A stretch of DNA of 11,344 nt from Gammaproteobacteria bacterium (GTDB lineage Bacteria > Pseudomonadota > Gammaproteobacteria > GCA-001735895): assembly GCA_003645435.1 (NCBI GenBank), contig QNFD01000052.1:1-11344 (forward strand). Direction: 5' to 3'. The position numbers and the translations under genes are program-made. Positions 1-7,271 of this stretch are shown here, one piece after another; the first letter of the stretch is position 1, and every line of letters begins with the position of its first letter. The notes under the pieces were generated by a model that worked only from the letters and a program-made list of their open reading frames with translations, was not told the DNA's origin and did not search any database.

Positions 1-88
1 AATTTCAATCATTACAACATTCTGAGATAAATTATTGAATTATCGAGATATTCATCAATATGAGTGCCGCCTTCGTGCAATATACGGA
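1..88. other. AT-rich stretch downstream of ileS, no supported gene
   Basis: This is the window edge beyond the ileS stop. In many gammaproteobacteria lspA follows ileS directly. Here no convincing lspA start is visible: the minus-strand ATG near 60 opens a reading frame of only a few codons. The only minus-strand ATG whose frame stays open to the edge is at 10-12 (M-I-E-I), with no clear ribosome binding site. A weak AT-rich imperfect hairpin lies around 33-60, without a T-run, so it is not called a terminator. Confidence 0.4.
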
Positions 89-2920
89 CTAGGCATACTT
101 TCGGAGTTCACCTTTACCTTCGACATTTTCGATGCAACGTCCGCATAGTTCGGGATGCCTGGAGTCACTGCCAACTTCTTCGCGATGATGCCAGCAGCGT
201 ACGCATTTGGTATATTCACTGGGTCTGGCCTCGACGACGATATCGTGACCCGACTCGAGTCGAACGGGCTCGACTTTTGTCCCGGACAGGGGTGCAAGCC
301 TGGCCTCGGAAGTAATCAGTACAAAGCGCAGCTCATCACTGATGACCTGTAACTGGTCAAGCAGGGCCTGATCGGCGTAAATGGTGACCTCGGCATCGAG
401 GCCCGAGCCGATTTTTCGGTCCTGCCGCAGGGTTTCCAGGTTTTTGCTAACCTCGACGCGAACCTGATCGAGCAAATCCCAGACTTCGACTTTTATCGCA
501 TCATTTTCGTAGCCAAACAAACCCTCGTACCACTCGGCGGTGAACACACCCAGGTCTTCGCGGTCCCCGGGCATGTTTTCCCAGACCTCGTCCGCGGTAA
601 AACTGAGGATTGGGGCGATCCAGCGCGTCATCGCCTCGTTAACGTGAAACATTGCCGTCTGGCATGATCGGCGGGCTAGCGAATCATGTTGGGTCGTGTA
701 TTGCCGGTCCTTGATGACATCAAGATAAAAACCGCCCAGGGTTTCCGAGCAAAAATTGTGAATCTTTTGCACGGCGACATGGAATTGATAGTCGTTATAG
801 AGTTGCTGCAGTTCGTGCTGCAAATTATATGCTTGCGCGACAATCCAGCTATCGAGTGCCAGCAGATCGGACGCATCGACCACATCCTTTACTGGATCGA
901 AGCCACTCGTGTTGGCAAGCAGGAAACGCAGGGTATTGCGTATACGGCGGTAAGAATCGGCGGTGCGTTTGAGGATTTCATCCGAAATTGACATTTCACC
1001 GGAATAGTCGGTTGCCGCCACCCACAGCCGTAAAATATCAGCGCCTAGCGAATTCATCACCTTAATTGGCGCGACCACGTTGCCGACTGATTTCGACATT
1101 TTCATGCCTTTCGAGTCAACCGTAAAACCATGGGTTAACACCTGCCGATAGGGCGCCTTGCCATGCATGGCGCAGGAAGTCAGCAGCGACGATTGAAACC
1201 AGCCCCGGTGTTGATCCGAGCCTTCGAGGTACATATCGGCCGGAAAACTAAAGCGATCATCGTTATGTAGCACGCTAAAATGCGTGGTGCCTGAATCGAA
1301 CCAGACATCGAGTGTGTCGGTAACCTTGAAGTATTGATCGGCATCTTCACCCAGAAAATCTTGCGCGGTCATTGAAAACCATGCCTGAATGCCTTCAGTT
1401 TCTATACGCCTGGCGACCTGTTCGATCAGATCGGCGGTATCAGGGTGTAACTCTCCCGATTCCCTGTTGATGAAAATAGTAATCGGCACTCCCCAGAAAC
1501 GCTGGCGCGAGATACACCAGTCGGGCCGGTTTTCGATCATGCTCTCGATGCGGGCCTGTCCCCAGGACGGTACCCATGCTACCTTTTTAATTTCTGCCAA
1601 CGCGCACTCGCGCAGACCGGCGCCATCCATGCTGATGAACCATTGAGGTGTTGCGCGAAAAATGATTGGGGTTTTGTGGCGCCAGCAATGCGGGTAACTA
1701 TGCAGGAATTTTTCTTCGTGTTGTAAATTATGCGCCTGCTTTAATACCTCGATCACATGCTCGTTGGCATTGAACACGTGTTCACCGGCGAAGAACTCGG
1801 TGCTCTCGAGAAAACAACCATTGTCGGCAACCGGGTTATAAATTTCGAGGCCGTATTTTTTCCCGAGTATAAAGTCGTCCAGACCGTGGCCCGGTGCGGT
1901 ATGAACGGCACCCGTGCCCGCTTCGAGGGTAACGTGATCACCCAGTACCAGCAGTGACTCACGCGCGTAAAACGGATGGCGTAATAGATGGTTTTCGAGT
2001 AATTCTCCCTTGCCATAGGCGATTACATGGTAGTCGTCGATAGCGTAGCGCGCCATCGCGTCTTTCATTAAATCCTCTGCCAGGAATAACCTTTCCTTGC
2101 CATTTATGCCGTCGATCTGAACTACCACGTATTCGTAATTTGGATTCAGCGCAACCGCTAGATTTGCCGGCAGGGTCCAGGGCGTCGTGGTCCAGATTAG
2201 TACAGATAGCGGGCCTTCCCCGGGATGACCTGGTGCTATATGTAAAGCGTTGATGAATGCCTCTTCGTCGACAACTGGAAACTTGACGTCGATCGCCGGC
2301 GAGGTTTTATCCTTGTAGTCAACTTCTGCTTCGGCCAGGGCAGAGCCGCAATCGGTACACCAGTGCACCGGCTTGTCGCCTCGCTGCAAGTGGCCGTTGG
2401 CGATAATTTGTCCGAGTGCGCGTACGATATTGGCCTCGGTGTCGTAATTCATGGTCAGATAAGGGTTTTCCCAGTCACCGAGCACACCGAGACGGATGAA
2501 ATCGATTTTCTGATTTTCGATCTGCTTTTGCGCATAGGTTCGGCAGGCACGGCGAAATTCATCGGCATCGACCTTAACCCCGGCCTTACCAATTTTTTTC
2601 TCGACCTGGTGTTCAATCGGCAGGCCGTGGCAGTCCCAGCCCGGCACATAGGGTGCGTCTTCGCCATTCAAGGTGCGTGATTTGACGATCATGTCCTTTA
2701 AAATCTTGTTAACCGCGTGGCCTATATGGATGTCACCGTTCGCATAGGGAGGTCCATCGTGAAGTACATAACGTTTTCTGCCTTTTCGAGCGGCACGAAT
2801 TTTTCCATAGAGATCCTGGTCCTGCCATTTTTGCAGGCGTTCGGGTTCGCGATTGGCGAGATTGCCGCGCATCGGAAACCCGGTATCGGGGAGATTTAAT
2901 GTAGATTTGTAGTCGGTCAC
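89..2920 (-). CDS. ileS: Isoleucyl-tRNA synthetase
   Basis: Class Ia aminoacyl-tRNA synthetase that charges tRNA-Ile with isoleucine in the cytoplasm and edits misactivated valine. The product is 943 residues, close to the E. coli enzyme (938). Visible landmarks are the N-terminal [14 protein letters not shown] block, the HIGH motif at 65-68, the Thr-rich editing-domain (CP1) motif with T244-T246, the [12 protein letters not shown] block, KMSKS at 607-611, and a C-terminal zinc finger with Cys906/909 and Cys926/929. The zinc finger places it with the classical bacterial type. The start is GTG at 2918-2920, chosen because the N-terminus then matches E. coli IleS almost residue for residue; the ribosome binding site is weak. 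It is the third visible gene of the murJ-ribF-ileS operon, 19 bases after ribF, so it is probably translated from the operon transcript. The stop is TAG. Confidence 0.98.
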   Translation of the reverse strand: MTDYKSTLNLPDTGFPMRGNLANREPERLQKWQDQDLYGKIRAARKGRKRYVLHDGPPYANGDIHIGHAVNKILKDMIVKSRTLNGEDAPYVPGWDCHGLPIEHQVEKKIGKAGVKVDADEFRRACRTYAQKQIENQKIDFIRLGVLGDWENPYLTMNYDTEANIVRALGQIIANGHLQRGDKPVHWCTDCGSALAEAEVDYKDKTSPAIDVKFPVVDEEAFINALHIAPGHPGEGPLSVLIWTTTPWTLPANLAVALNPNYEYVVVQIDGINGKERLFLAEDLMKDAMARYAIDDYHVIAYGKGELLENHLLRHPFYARESLLVLGDHVTLEAGTGAVHTAPGHGLDDFILGKKYGLEIYNPVADNGCFLESTEFFAGEHVFNANEHVIEVLKQAHNLQHEEKFLHSYPHCWRHKTPIIFRATPQWFISMDGAGLRECALAEIKKVAWVPSWGQARIESMIENRPDWCISRQRFWGVPITIFINRESGELHPDTADLIEQVARRIETEGIQAWFSMTAQDFLGEDADQYFKVTDTLDVWFDSGTTHFSVLHNDDRFSFPADMYLEGSDQHRGWFQSSLLTSCAMHGKAPYRQVLTHGFTVDSKGMKMSKSVGNVVAPIKVMNSLGADILRLWVAATDYSGEMSISDEILKRTADSYRRIRNTLRFLLANTSGFDPVKDVVDASDLLALDSWIVAQAYNLQHELQQLYNDYQFHVAVQKIHNFCSETLGGFYLDVIKDRQYTTQHDSLARRSCQTAMFHVNEAMTRWIAPILSFTADEVWENMPGDREDLGVFTAEWYEGLFGYENDAIKVEVWDLLDQVRVEVSKNLETLRQDRKIGSGLDAEVTIYADQALLDQLQVISDELRFVLITSEARLAPLSGTKVEPVRLESGHDIVVEARPSEYTKCVRCWHHREEVGSDSRHPELCGRCIENVEGKGELRKYA

Positions 2921-2939
2921 GTAGGTTTTAGTTGCCTGT

Positions 2940-3872
2940 CTAATTCAATTGTTCAAAGTATCGCCTGGCTTTAACGGTGTCCTGTTCGATATGGAGGCTT
3001 AATTCCTCAAGCGACTCAAATTTTTCCTCATCGCGTATCTTGTGTAAAAACTCAACATCGACACAGCAGCCATAAACATCCTGATCAAAATCAAGAATGA
3101 AGACTTCGAGGATGGTGTCAACACCATCTACCGTGGGGCGCGTGCCTATACTGGCCACGCCCGGTAGCACGCGATTATCTATACCTTTCACCGATACCGC
3201 AAATATTCCTTTAACAATCAGGGTATTATCACCCATTTTTATATTAATAGTCGGAAATCCGAGTTCACGCCCCAGTTTTTTGCCATGTGCGATCTTACCG
3301 GACAGTGTATAAGGCCGCCCGAGCAGCTTCGCCGCCTGCTCGAAATCATCACTTTGAATAGATTCACGGATTCTTGTGCTACTGACGCGGCTGTCGTCAA
3401 TGAGCAATGTATTGGTGTTTTCGACGATAAACCCGTATTTTTCACCGCATTCCTGCAGGAACTGGAAATCGCCGCTGCGATTTTTGCCAAATCTGAAATC
3501 GTCACCGATTACGAGGTGTCGAATATTAAGACGATCGACTAAAATTTGTTTAACAAATTCCTCGGCATAGAGATCTGCCAGGGTACGATCAAATTTCAGG
3601 CACAACAGGTAGTCAATTTGTTTCGACTTGAGATAGTCGAGTTTTTCACGAAAACGCGCCAGCCGTTTCGGCGCCTGGGCCGGTGCGAAAAACTCGATCG
3701 GCTGCGGTTCAAAAATAATCACGATGCTGGGCAATTGATACTCGCTAGCGACCGCTTTTAGCTGCTCCAGGACCTGCTGGTGGCCCCGGTGAATGCCATC
3801 AAAATTGCCGATCGTGACCACGCTGGCCGAGAGCGGGCGGGTCAGATTGTGAAGTCCACGAATGAGTTGCAT
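2940..3872 (-). CDS. ribF: Bifunctional riboflavin kinase / FMN adenylyltransferase
   Basis: Makes FMN from riboflavin and ATP, then FAD from FMN and ATP, in the cytoplasm. The 310-residue length is normal for the prokaryotic bifunctional enzyme. The N-terminal adenylyltransferase half starts with [10 protein letters not shown] (22-31, containing the HxGH-type nucleotide-binding motif) and has the STRIRE motif at about 165-170. The C-terminal flavokinase half has LGFPTIN, with the PTxN motif at 207-210 that binds nucleotide and metal. The ATG start lies 7 bases downstream of the murJ stop and has no obvious Shine-Dalgarno sequence, so translational coupling to murJ is likely. Clustering with ileS is the usual gammaproteobacterial arrangement. 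In this window its FAD product would also serve the flavoprotein at 10004, though that link is only biochemical. Confidence 0.97.
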   Translation of the reverse strand: MQLIRGLHNLTRPLSASVVTIGNFDGIHRGHQQVLEQLKAVASEYQLPSIVIIFEPQPIEFFAPAQAPKRLARFREKLDYLKSKQIDYLLCLKFDRTLADLYAEEFVKQILVDRLNIRHLVIGDDFRFGKNRSGDFQFLQECGEKYGFIVENTNTLLIDDSRVSSTRIRESIQSDDFEQAAKLLGRPYTLSGKIAHGKKLGRELGFPTINIKMGDNTLIVKGIFAVSVKGIDNRVLPGVASIGTRPTVDGVDTILEVFILDFDQDVYGCCVDVEFLHKIRDEEKFESLEELSLHIEQDTVKARRYFEQLN

Positions 3873-3879
3873 GATGATA

Positions 3880-5430
3880 TTAGATAGCGAAATGATCGCG
3901 GCGAAAGCCCATTATCCAGAGCATCAGGGCGTAACACAAGATTGCCGGCACTATCAGGATTGAGAGTTGATAGACGCGCTCAAACCATCTCCACTGGGAC
4001 CATAGTTCAATATCCGGTGATAACAGCATAATAACCAGCGACATGGCGCAACAGGCGAGCAGAATCCTGAGTAAAGGCAGGCTTAAATCGCCTAATCTTT
4101 CGATAATTGCGTCCTTTCTCAGTGTTAAAGCCAGCATCGTCGCATTGAAATAGGCGGAGGCGGTGGTTGCCAGGGCGAGACCGACATGCGGTGCAATAAA
4201 ATCGGAATCCAGCATCGACACCACAAAAACGACGTTGAGAATCATGTTCAAAATCATTGCCATTATACCGATACGCACCGGGGTCCTGGTATCCTGTCTG
4301 GCGTAAAACCCACTGGCGAGAATCTTGATCAATATGAAAGCCGGCAGCCCGAGACTGTAGGCCATTAAACTATAGCCTGCCATCATCGAGTCGCTGTCCG
4401 CGAATTCGCCGTACTGGAACAGTGTGGCAAGAATGGGTTGTGACAACAGGAACAGGCCGATTGCCGCTGGTATCGCGATCAACAGGGCGAGCTTTACTGC
4501 CCACTGCAGGGTTCGATTGAAATGGGTGGCGCCTTCCTTATAGTGCGCTTCGGAAAGGTTGGGTAAAACCACGGTTGCAAGGGCAATGCCGAATACGCCG
4601 AGCGGAAACTCGAGCAAACGATCCGAGTAGTACAGCCATGCGACACTGCCGGAAACCAGGAACGAGGCGATAAAGGTATCGAACAACAGGTTAATCTGCG
4701 CCACCGAAGAGCCGAATAATGCCGGGATCATTAGTTTAATAATCTTTTGGACACCTTCATGTTGCCAGCCCCAGGCCGGTTTCGGCAATAATCCCTCGCG
4801 ATATAAAAACGGTAACTGGAAAAGCAATTGCAGGATACCCGCGAGCAATACCCCCCAGGCCAGTGCCGTGATTGGAGCCTCGAGTAGCGGGCTTAGCCAG
4901 ATAGCGCAGGCGATCATGCTCAGGTTTAATAGAACCGGGGTAAATGCCGGGACCGCAAAATGTTTCCAGGTATTCAAGATACCGCCGGCCATCGCGGTCA
5001 GCGAAATTAACAGGATGTAGGGAAAAGTAATGCGCAGCATCTCTGCGGTCAGATTAAATTTTTCCGGCTGATCGATAAATCCGGCGGCGAATACACTGAT
5101 TAACAGGGGTGAGGCAAGGACCCCGGCGAGGCTCAGGATCAGTAATATAACCCCCATTGTGCCGGCTACACGATTGATTAAATCACGCGTCTGGGCTTCG
5201 CTAAATGCATTGCGGTACTCGGTTAGTACCGGTACAAAAGCGAGTGAAAATGCTCCCTCGGCAAACAATCGACGTAGAAAATTAGGAATTTTAAAGGCAA
5301 CAAAAAATGCGTCAGCAGCGTCACCCGCGGAAAAAAACCGTGCAATGACGATATCGCGAGCCAAACCGAGAATACGCGACAGCAGGGTCATTGATCCGAC
5401 CGACAGGGTTGATTTGATTAAGGTGGCCAC
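3880..5430 (-). CDS. murJ: Lipid II flippase MurJ (MviN family)
   Basis: Inner-membrane transporter of the MOP superfamily that flips lipid II across the membrane for peptidoglycan synthesis. The product is 516 residues, hydrophobic throughout, with the spacing expected for about 14 membrane segments. It follows E. coli MurJ closely: SMTLLSRILGLARD (13-26), DAFFVAFKIPNFLRRLFAEGAF, ITFPYILLISL, and YYSDRLLEFPLGVFG. Arg19, Arg25, Arg53 and Arg271 fall at the positions of the arginines reported as essential in E. coli MurJ (R18, R24, R52, R270). The start is GTG at 5428-5430, chosen by alignment with the family; the ribosome binding site is poor. It is the first gene of the minus-strand operon and is divergent from rpsT. 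This rpsT/murJ/ribF/ileS arrangement is common in gammaproteobacteria outside the enterics. Confidence 0.97.
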   Translation of the reverse strand: MATLIKSTLSVGSMTLLSRILGLARDIVIARFFSAGDAADAFFVAFKIPNFLRRLFAEGAFSLAFVPVLTEYRNAFSEAQTRDLINRVAGTMGVILLILSLAGVLASPLLISVFAAGFIDQPEKFNLTAEMLRITFPYILLISLTAMAGGILNTWKHFAVPAFTPVLLNLSMIACAIWLSPLLEAPITALAWGVLLAGILQLLFQLPFLYREGLLPKPAWGWQHEGVQKIIKLMIPALFGSSVAQINLLFDTFIASFLVSGSVAWLYYSDRLLEFPLGVFGIALATVVLPNLSEAHYKEGATHFNRTLQWAVKLALLIAIPAAIGLFLLSQPILATLFQYGEFADSDSMMAGYSLMAYSLGLPAFILIKILASGFYARQDTRTPVRIGIMAMILNMILNVVFVVSMLDSDFIAPHVGLALATTASAYFNATMLALTLRKDAIIERLGDLSLPLLRILLACCAMSLVIMLLSPDIELWSQWRWFERVYQLSILIVPAILCYALMLWIMGFRRDHFAI

Positions 5431-5463
5431 GGTTGCGCAGGTAGTTAGCTCTAAAAGCGCAGG

Positions 5464-5493
5464 ATTTTAGCATTTAAACCGCTTGCTTATCAG
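5464..5493 (-). promoter_or_regulatory. Predicted sigma70 promoter of the murJ-ribF-ileS operon
   Basis: On the minus strand there is an extended -10, TGC-TAAAAT (bases 5472 down to 5464). A -35 candidate CTGATA (5493 down to 5488, 4 of 6 consensus bases) lies 18 bases upstream. Transcription would start near 5457, giving a leader of about 27 bases before the GTG of murJ. It is called from pattern only. Confidence 0.55.
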
Positions 5494-5503
5494 CTATTTC
5501 GGG

Positions 5504-5532
5504 TTGACATGGCCTCGCTCAGTAATGATAAT
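5504..5532 (+). promoter_or_regulatory. Near-consensus sigma70 promoter of rpsT
   Basis: A perfect -35 TTGACA (5504-5509), a 17-base spacer and a -10 GATAAT (5527-5532) match 11 of 12 consensus bases at ideal spacing. The expected start is near 5539, giving a leader of roughly 33 bases. This strength suits a ribosomal protein gene. The -35 stands 10 bases from the -35 of the divergent murJ promoter. Confidence 0.85.
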
Positions 5533-5559
5533 GCGCGCCTGATTTTTTAAAGCCTTATT

Positions 5560-5574
5560 GAGGAGAAACCCTTG
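5560..5574 (+). promoter_or_regulatory. Ribosome binding site and TTG start of rpsT
   Basis: GAGGAG (5560-5565) lies 6 bases before the TTG start at 5572-5574. No ATG or GTG nearby gives the standard S20 N-terminus, so TTG is the start. E. coli rpsT also starts with UUG, and there this weak codon takes part in autoregulation by S20. A similar control is plausible here. Confidence 0.85.
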
Positions 5575-5832
5575 GCTAATTCACCTTCTGCAAAAAAACG
5601 TGCTAGTCAGGCCGAACAACGCCGTCAGCGTAATGCCGGTAGCCGTTCGATGATGCGTACCTATCTCAAGGCGACCGTTGCCGCGATCGCATCCGCCGAC
5701 AAGGCCGCTGCCGAGGCCGCCTACAAAAAAGTGGTGCCGATTCTGGATAGCTCAGCCAACAGTGGATTGATTAGCAGGAACAAGGCCGCTCGCCACAAGA
5801 GCCGCATGAACGCGCAAATTAAAGCATTGTAG
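5572..5832 (+). CDS. rpsT: 30S ribosomal protein S20 (bS20)
   Basis: Small basic primary-binding protein that contacts 16S rRNA (5' domain and helix 44) in 30S assembly. The product is 86 residues, the usual length, beginning [18 protein letters not shown] and ending [17 protein letters not shown]. It is rich in Lys, Arg and Ala and predicted to be helical along its whole length, as expected for S20. Its own strong promoter lies just upstream and an intrinsic terminator just downstream, so it is a one-gene transcript divergent from murJ. The rare TTG start is the same codon as in E. coli rpsT and suggests conserved feedback control of initiation. Confidence 0.98.
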   Translation: MANSPSAKKRASQAEQRRQRNAGSRSMMRTYLKATVAAIASADKAAAEAAYKKVVPILDSSANSGLISRNKAARHKSRMNAQIKAL

Positions 5833-5855
5833 TAATTCGTTATTCAAGATTTAAG

Positions 5856-5884
5856 AGAGGCCGGTTGATACCGGCCTTTTTTTT
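5856..5884 (+). terminator. Intrinsic terminator after rpsT
   Basis: A perfect GGCCGG/CCGGCC stem (5859-5864 with 5871-5876) closes a 6-base loop, TTGATA. Eight T follow directly (5877-5884), and A/T pairs can extend the base of the stem. It starts 23 bases after the rpsT stop. Confidence 0.93.
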
Positions 5885-5968
5885 GCCCGGGTTAAAAATC
5901 CGGTTCAGCCTGTATTCAGATAGCCTGTACTAAAGTGCGTTCATCGTTCAAAACACCAGGAGATAACG

Positions 5969-6373
5969 ATGAACAGGCGACACGTCAGCAAGATCAGTAT
6001 TTCACTGCTATCAGCCCTGTTATTAATGGGGTTGGCGGCCAATCCGGCGCAGGCCGATCACAGCGAGCAAACCGATCACACGGATAATGCCAATAACGTA
6101 ATAGTACCCCTGGCCGTAGGGGTAGTAATAGGGTCGATGCTATATCACGGGCATGGGCATCACTACCAGTACTCGAGACGTCACCATGGCTATTACTCCA
6201 GTTATCGTCGACATGGCTACGGTCACCGCGGCTACGGACGCAGTGGATATGGCCACGGCGGTTATGGGCACAGGTCGCATAGTTCCAGCTATGGTGGTTA
6301 CAGCCGCAGGTCCGCACACGGCGGAAACAAACATCAATCAAAACCCCGGCATCAATCAAAATCCAGGCACTAG
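5969..6373 (+). CDS. Small exported Gly/Tyr/His/Arg-rich protein, function unknown
   Basis: I do not recognise a named family. The 134-residue product has a clear Sec signal peptide: basic MNRRHVSK, a hydrophobic core ISLLSALLLMGLAA, and a likely cleavage after NPAQA (about residue 29, before DHSEQ). A short acidic/polar stretch follows, then a small-residue hydrophobic segment, VIVPLAVGVVIGSMLY (about 45-60), that could be a membrane or glycine-zipper-like segment. The rest is low-complexity sequence with many GYGH/GYGR-type units and a strongly basic, His-rich tail containing a short duplication. A periplasmic or surface protein that binds metal or polyanions is conceivable, but composition alone does not prove it. 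The ATG start is preceded by AGGAGA at 5 bases. It probably shares a transcript with the exported protein gene 18 bases downstream. Confidence 0.75.
   Translation: MNRRHVSKISISLLSALLLMGLAANPAQADHSEQTDHTDNANNVIVPLAVGVVIGSMLYHGHGHHYQYSRRHHGYYSSYRRHGYGHRGYGRSGYGHGGYGHRSHSSSYGGYSRRSAHGGNKHQSKPRHQSKSRH
6332..6367 (+). repeat. Tandem 18-base duplication in the 3' end of the His-rich gene
   Basis: Two adjacent 18-base units (6332-6349 and 6350-6367) differ at 2 positions. They encode HQSKPR and HQSKSR, and a final His codon follows before the stop. The duplication is in frame and lengthens the basic tail. Confidence 0.85.
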
Positions 6374-6391
6374 CGCCAGGAAGTCCAGGTG

Positions 6392-7156
6392 ATGCAAATC
6401 AAAACAGGGTTTTTAGTGGCAGGTCTGTTGTACGGATCCATGATGTCGAGTTATGCGCAGGACGATGCTCAGGTTTCACGTTCGGCAGGTAAACTGGCAG
6501 TGGATGACAGTATTGAATTGATGTCTGTTGTGCGGCATCGGCAGCCGGTGTTAAGCCCGGCCCCCGATAGTGCTCAAACCCGTGACATGAACTCCCCGCA
6601 GGGCCTCGAGAATCGAACCGGCATGGCTAATCGCTATGATCAACAGTTCTCAGTGTACGATGCCGATGTTTACCTGATGTCTGATCTTGATGGTGATGGT
6701 TATCACCACGCCCTCAACGTATTTTTTGATGTGGATGCCGGTTACGACAACGCAACCGTCTACGTCAAGCTGTACCTGAGCCACAATGGTGGGCCCTGGC
6801 GTTACTTCTATACTACCGATTTGTTCGACATTTACGCCGATGACTACGAGGACGCCTACGAGGTTGCCACCGAATTACTGGAGGGTTATGTGCCGGGTGA
6901 CTACGATATTTTAATCGAGGTGTTTAGTCTCGATCATGCCGATATGGTGGCCAGTCAGTTACTCGACCACTTTTATCTTGGCCGGGATGTGCCGCTGGAG
7001 GACCTCAGCTGGGATCGTAGCGAAGAATACTATTACGAAGAAGAGTACTTTTACTCCGAAGGCGGTGGCGGCAGTTTTTCATTGCATTACCTACTACTGA
7101 TTTTACTGGTGGTGATCGCAGCCAGGGGCGCTAGTTCTGTAGCCCCCGAGCAATAA
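6392..7156 (+). CDS. Exported protein, choice-of-anchor H-like, with GlyGly-CTERM-like tail
   Basis: The 254-residue product starts at ATG 6392, 8 bases after AGGAAG; GTG at 6389 would add one residue. A Sec signal peptide (MQIKTGFLVAGLLYGSMMSSYAQ) ends near residue 22. The mature part has a variable linker. It is followed by a domain beginning about residue 85, with VYLMSDLDGDGYHH, a DxDxDG calcium-loop-like motif (D98, D100, D102), and then YVKLYLSHNGGPWRYFYTT and GYVPGDYDILIEVF. This pattern resembles what I know as the choice-of-anchor H group; that assignment is from memory. The C-terminus has an acidic Tyr/Glu run, then GGGGSFS, a hydrophobic helix, and Arg. This is the layout of a GlyGly-CTERM signal, which rhombosortase cuts before surface delivery. 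The short tail after the Arg (GASSVAPEQ) is longer than usual. Its role is unknown. Confidence 0.72.
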   Translation: MQIKTGFLVAGLLYGSMMSSYAQDDAQVSRSAGKLAVDDSIELMSVVRHRQPVLSPAPDSAQTRDMNSPQGLENRTGMANRYDQQFSVYDADVYLMSDLDGDGYHHALNVFFDVDAGYDNATVYVKLYLSHNGGPWRYFYTTDLFDIYADDYEDAYEVATELLEGYVPGDYDILIEVFSLDHADMVASQLLDHFYLGRDVPLEDLSWDRSEEYYYEEEYFYSEGGGGSFSLHYLLLILLVVIAARGASSVAPEQ

Positions 7157-7166
7157 CAAGAAGAAG

Positions 7167-7195
7167 AAAAAGCGCTCCTGCGCTGCGATCTTTTT
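7167..7195. terminator. Likely bidirectional intrinsic terminator between converging genes
   Basis: The stem AGCGC/GCGCT (7171-7175 with 7180-7184) has a TCCT loop. Read on the minus strand it runs straight into TTTT-CTTCTTCTT, a good terminator for the lysR gene after its repeat-containing 3' end. Read on the plus strand a T5 run (7191-7195) follows after 6 bases, so it may also stop the transcript of the exported protein. The flanking A5 and T5 can pair to lengthen the stem. Confidence 0.6.
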
Positions 7196-7197
7196 AT

Positions 7198-7271
7198 ATG
7201 ATGGGTTCGCACCCATCCTATGAATTGAATAAACCTTAGGTGGAACATGTAGGATGGGTGCAACCCATCAT
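7198..7271. repeat. Inverted pair of REP-like hairpins
   Basis: Two nearly identical units in opposite orientation lie at 7198-7220 and 7250-7271, separated by 29 bases. They differ by a single base insertion. Each unit is itself a hairpin: GATGGGT-TCGC-ACCCATC on the left and GATGGGT-GCA-ACCCATC on the right. The core, with its flanking CCTA/TAGG, resembles a GATGGGT-type palindromic repeat seen in many gammaproteobacterial genomes and thought to be moved by REP-associated tyrosine transposases. It sits between converging genes, and the right unit overlaps the last codons and stop of lysR. Confidence 0.8.

Noticed and set aside
33..60. Hairpin downstream of ileS as a terminator
   Set aside because: The stem is AT-rich with a bulge and has no T-run after it on the minus strand.
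2363..2680. Plus-strand open frame of 105 codons inside ileS
   Set aside because: It is a shadow of the ileS frame, with no start signals and no recognisable protein.
5904..5933. Possible promoter for the exported-protein pair (TTCAGC, 18 bases, TACTAA)
   Set aside because: Too few consensus bases in both boxes. A promoter is expected between the rpsT terminator and 5969, but none can be named with confidence.
5994..6359. Minus-strand open frame of 121 codons opposite the His/Gly-rich gene
   Set aside because: It is a product of the low-complexity composition on the other strand. It has no ribosome binding site or sensible protein, while the plus frame has a clear signal peptide.
7198..7271. 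CRISPR-like repeat pair
   Set aside because: There are only two units, in inverted and not direct orientation, each a hairpin. This is a REP-type arrangement.
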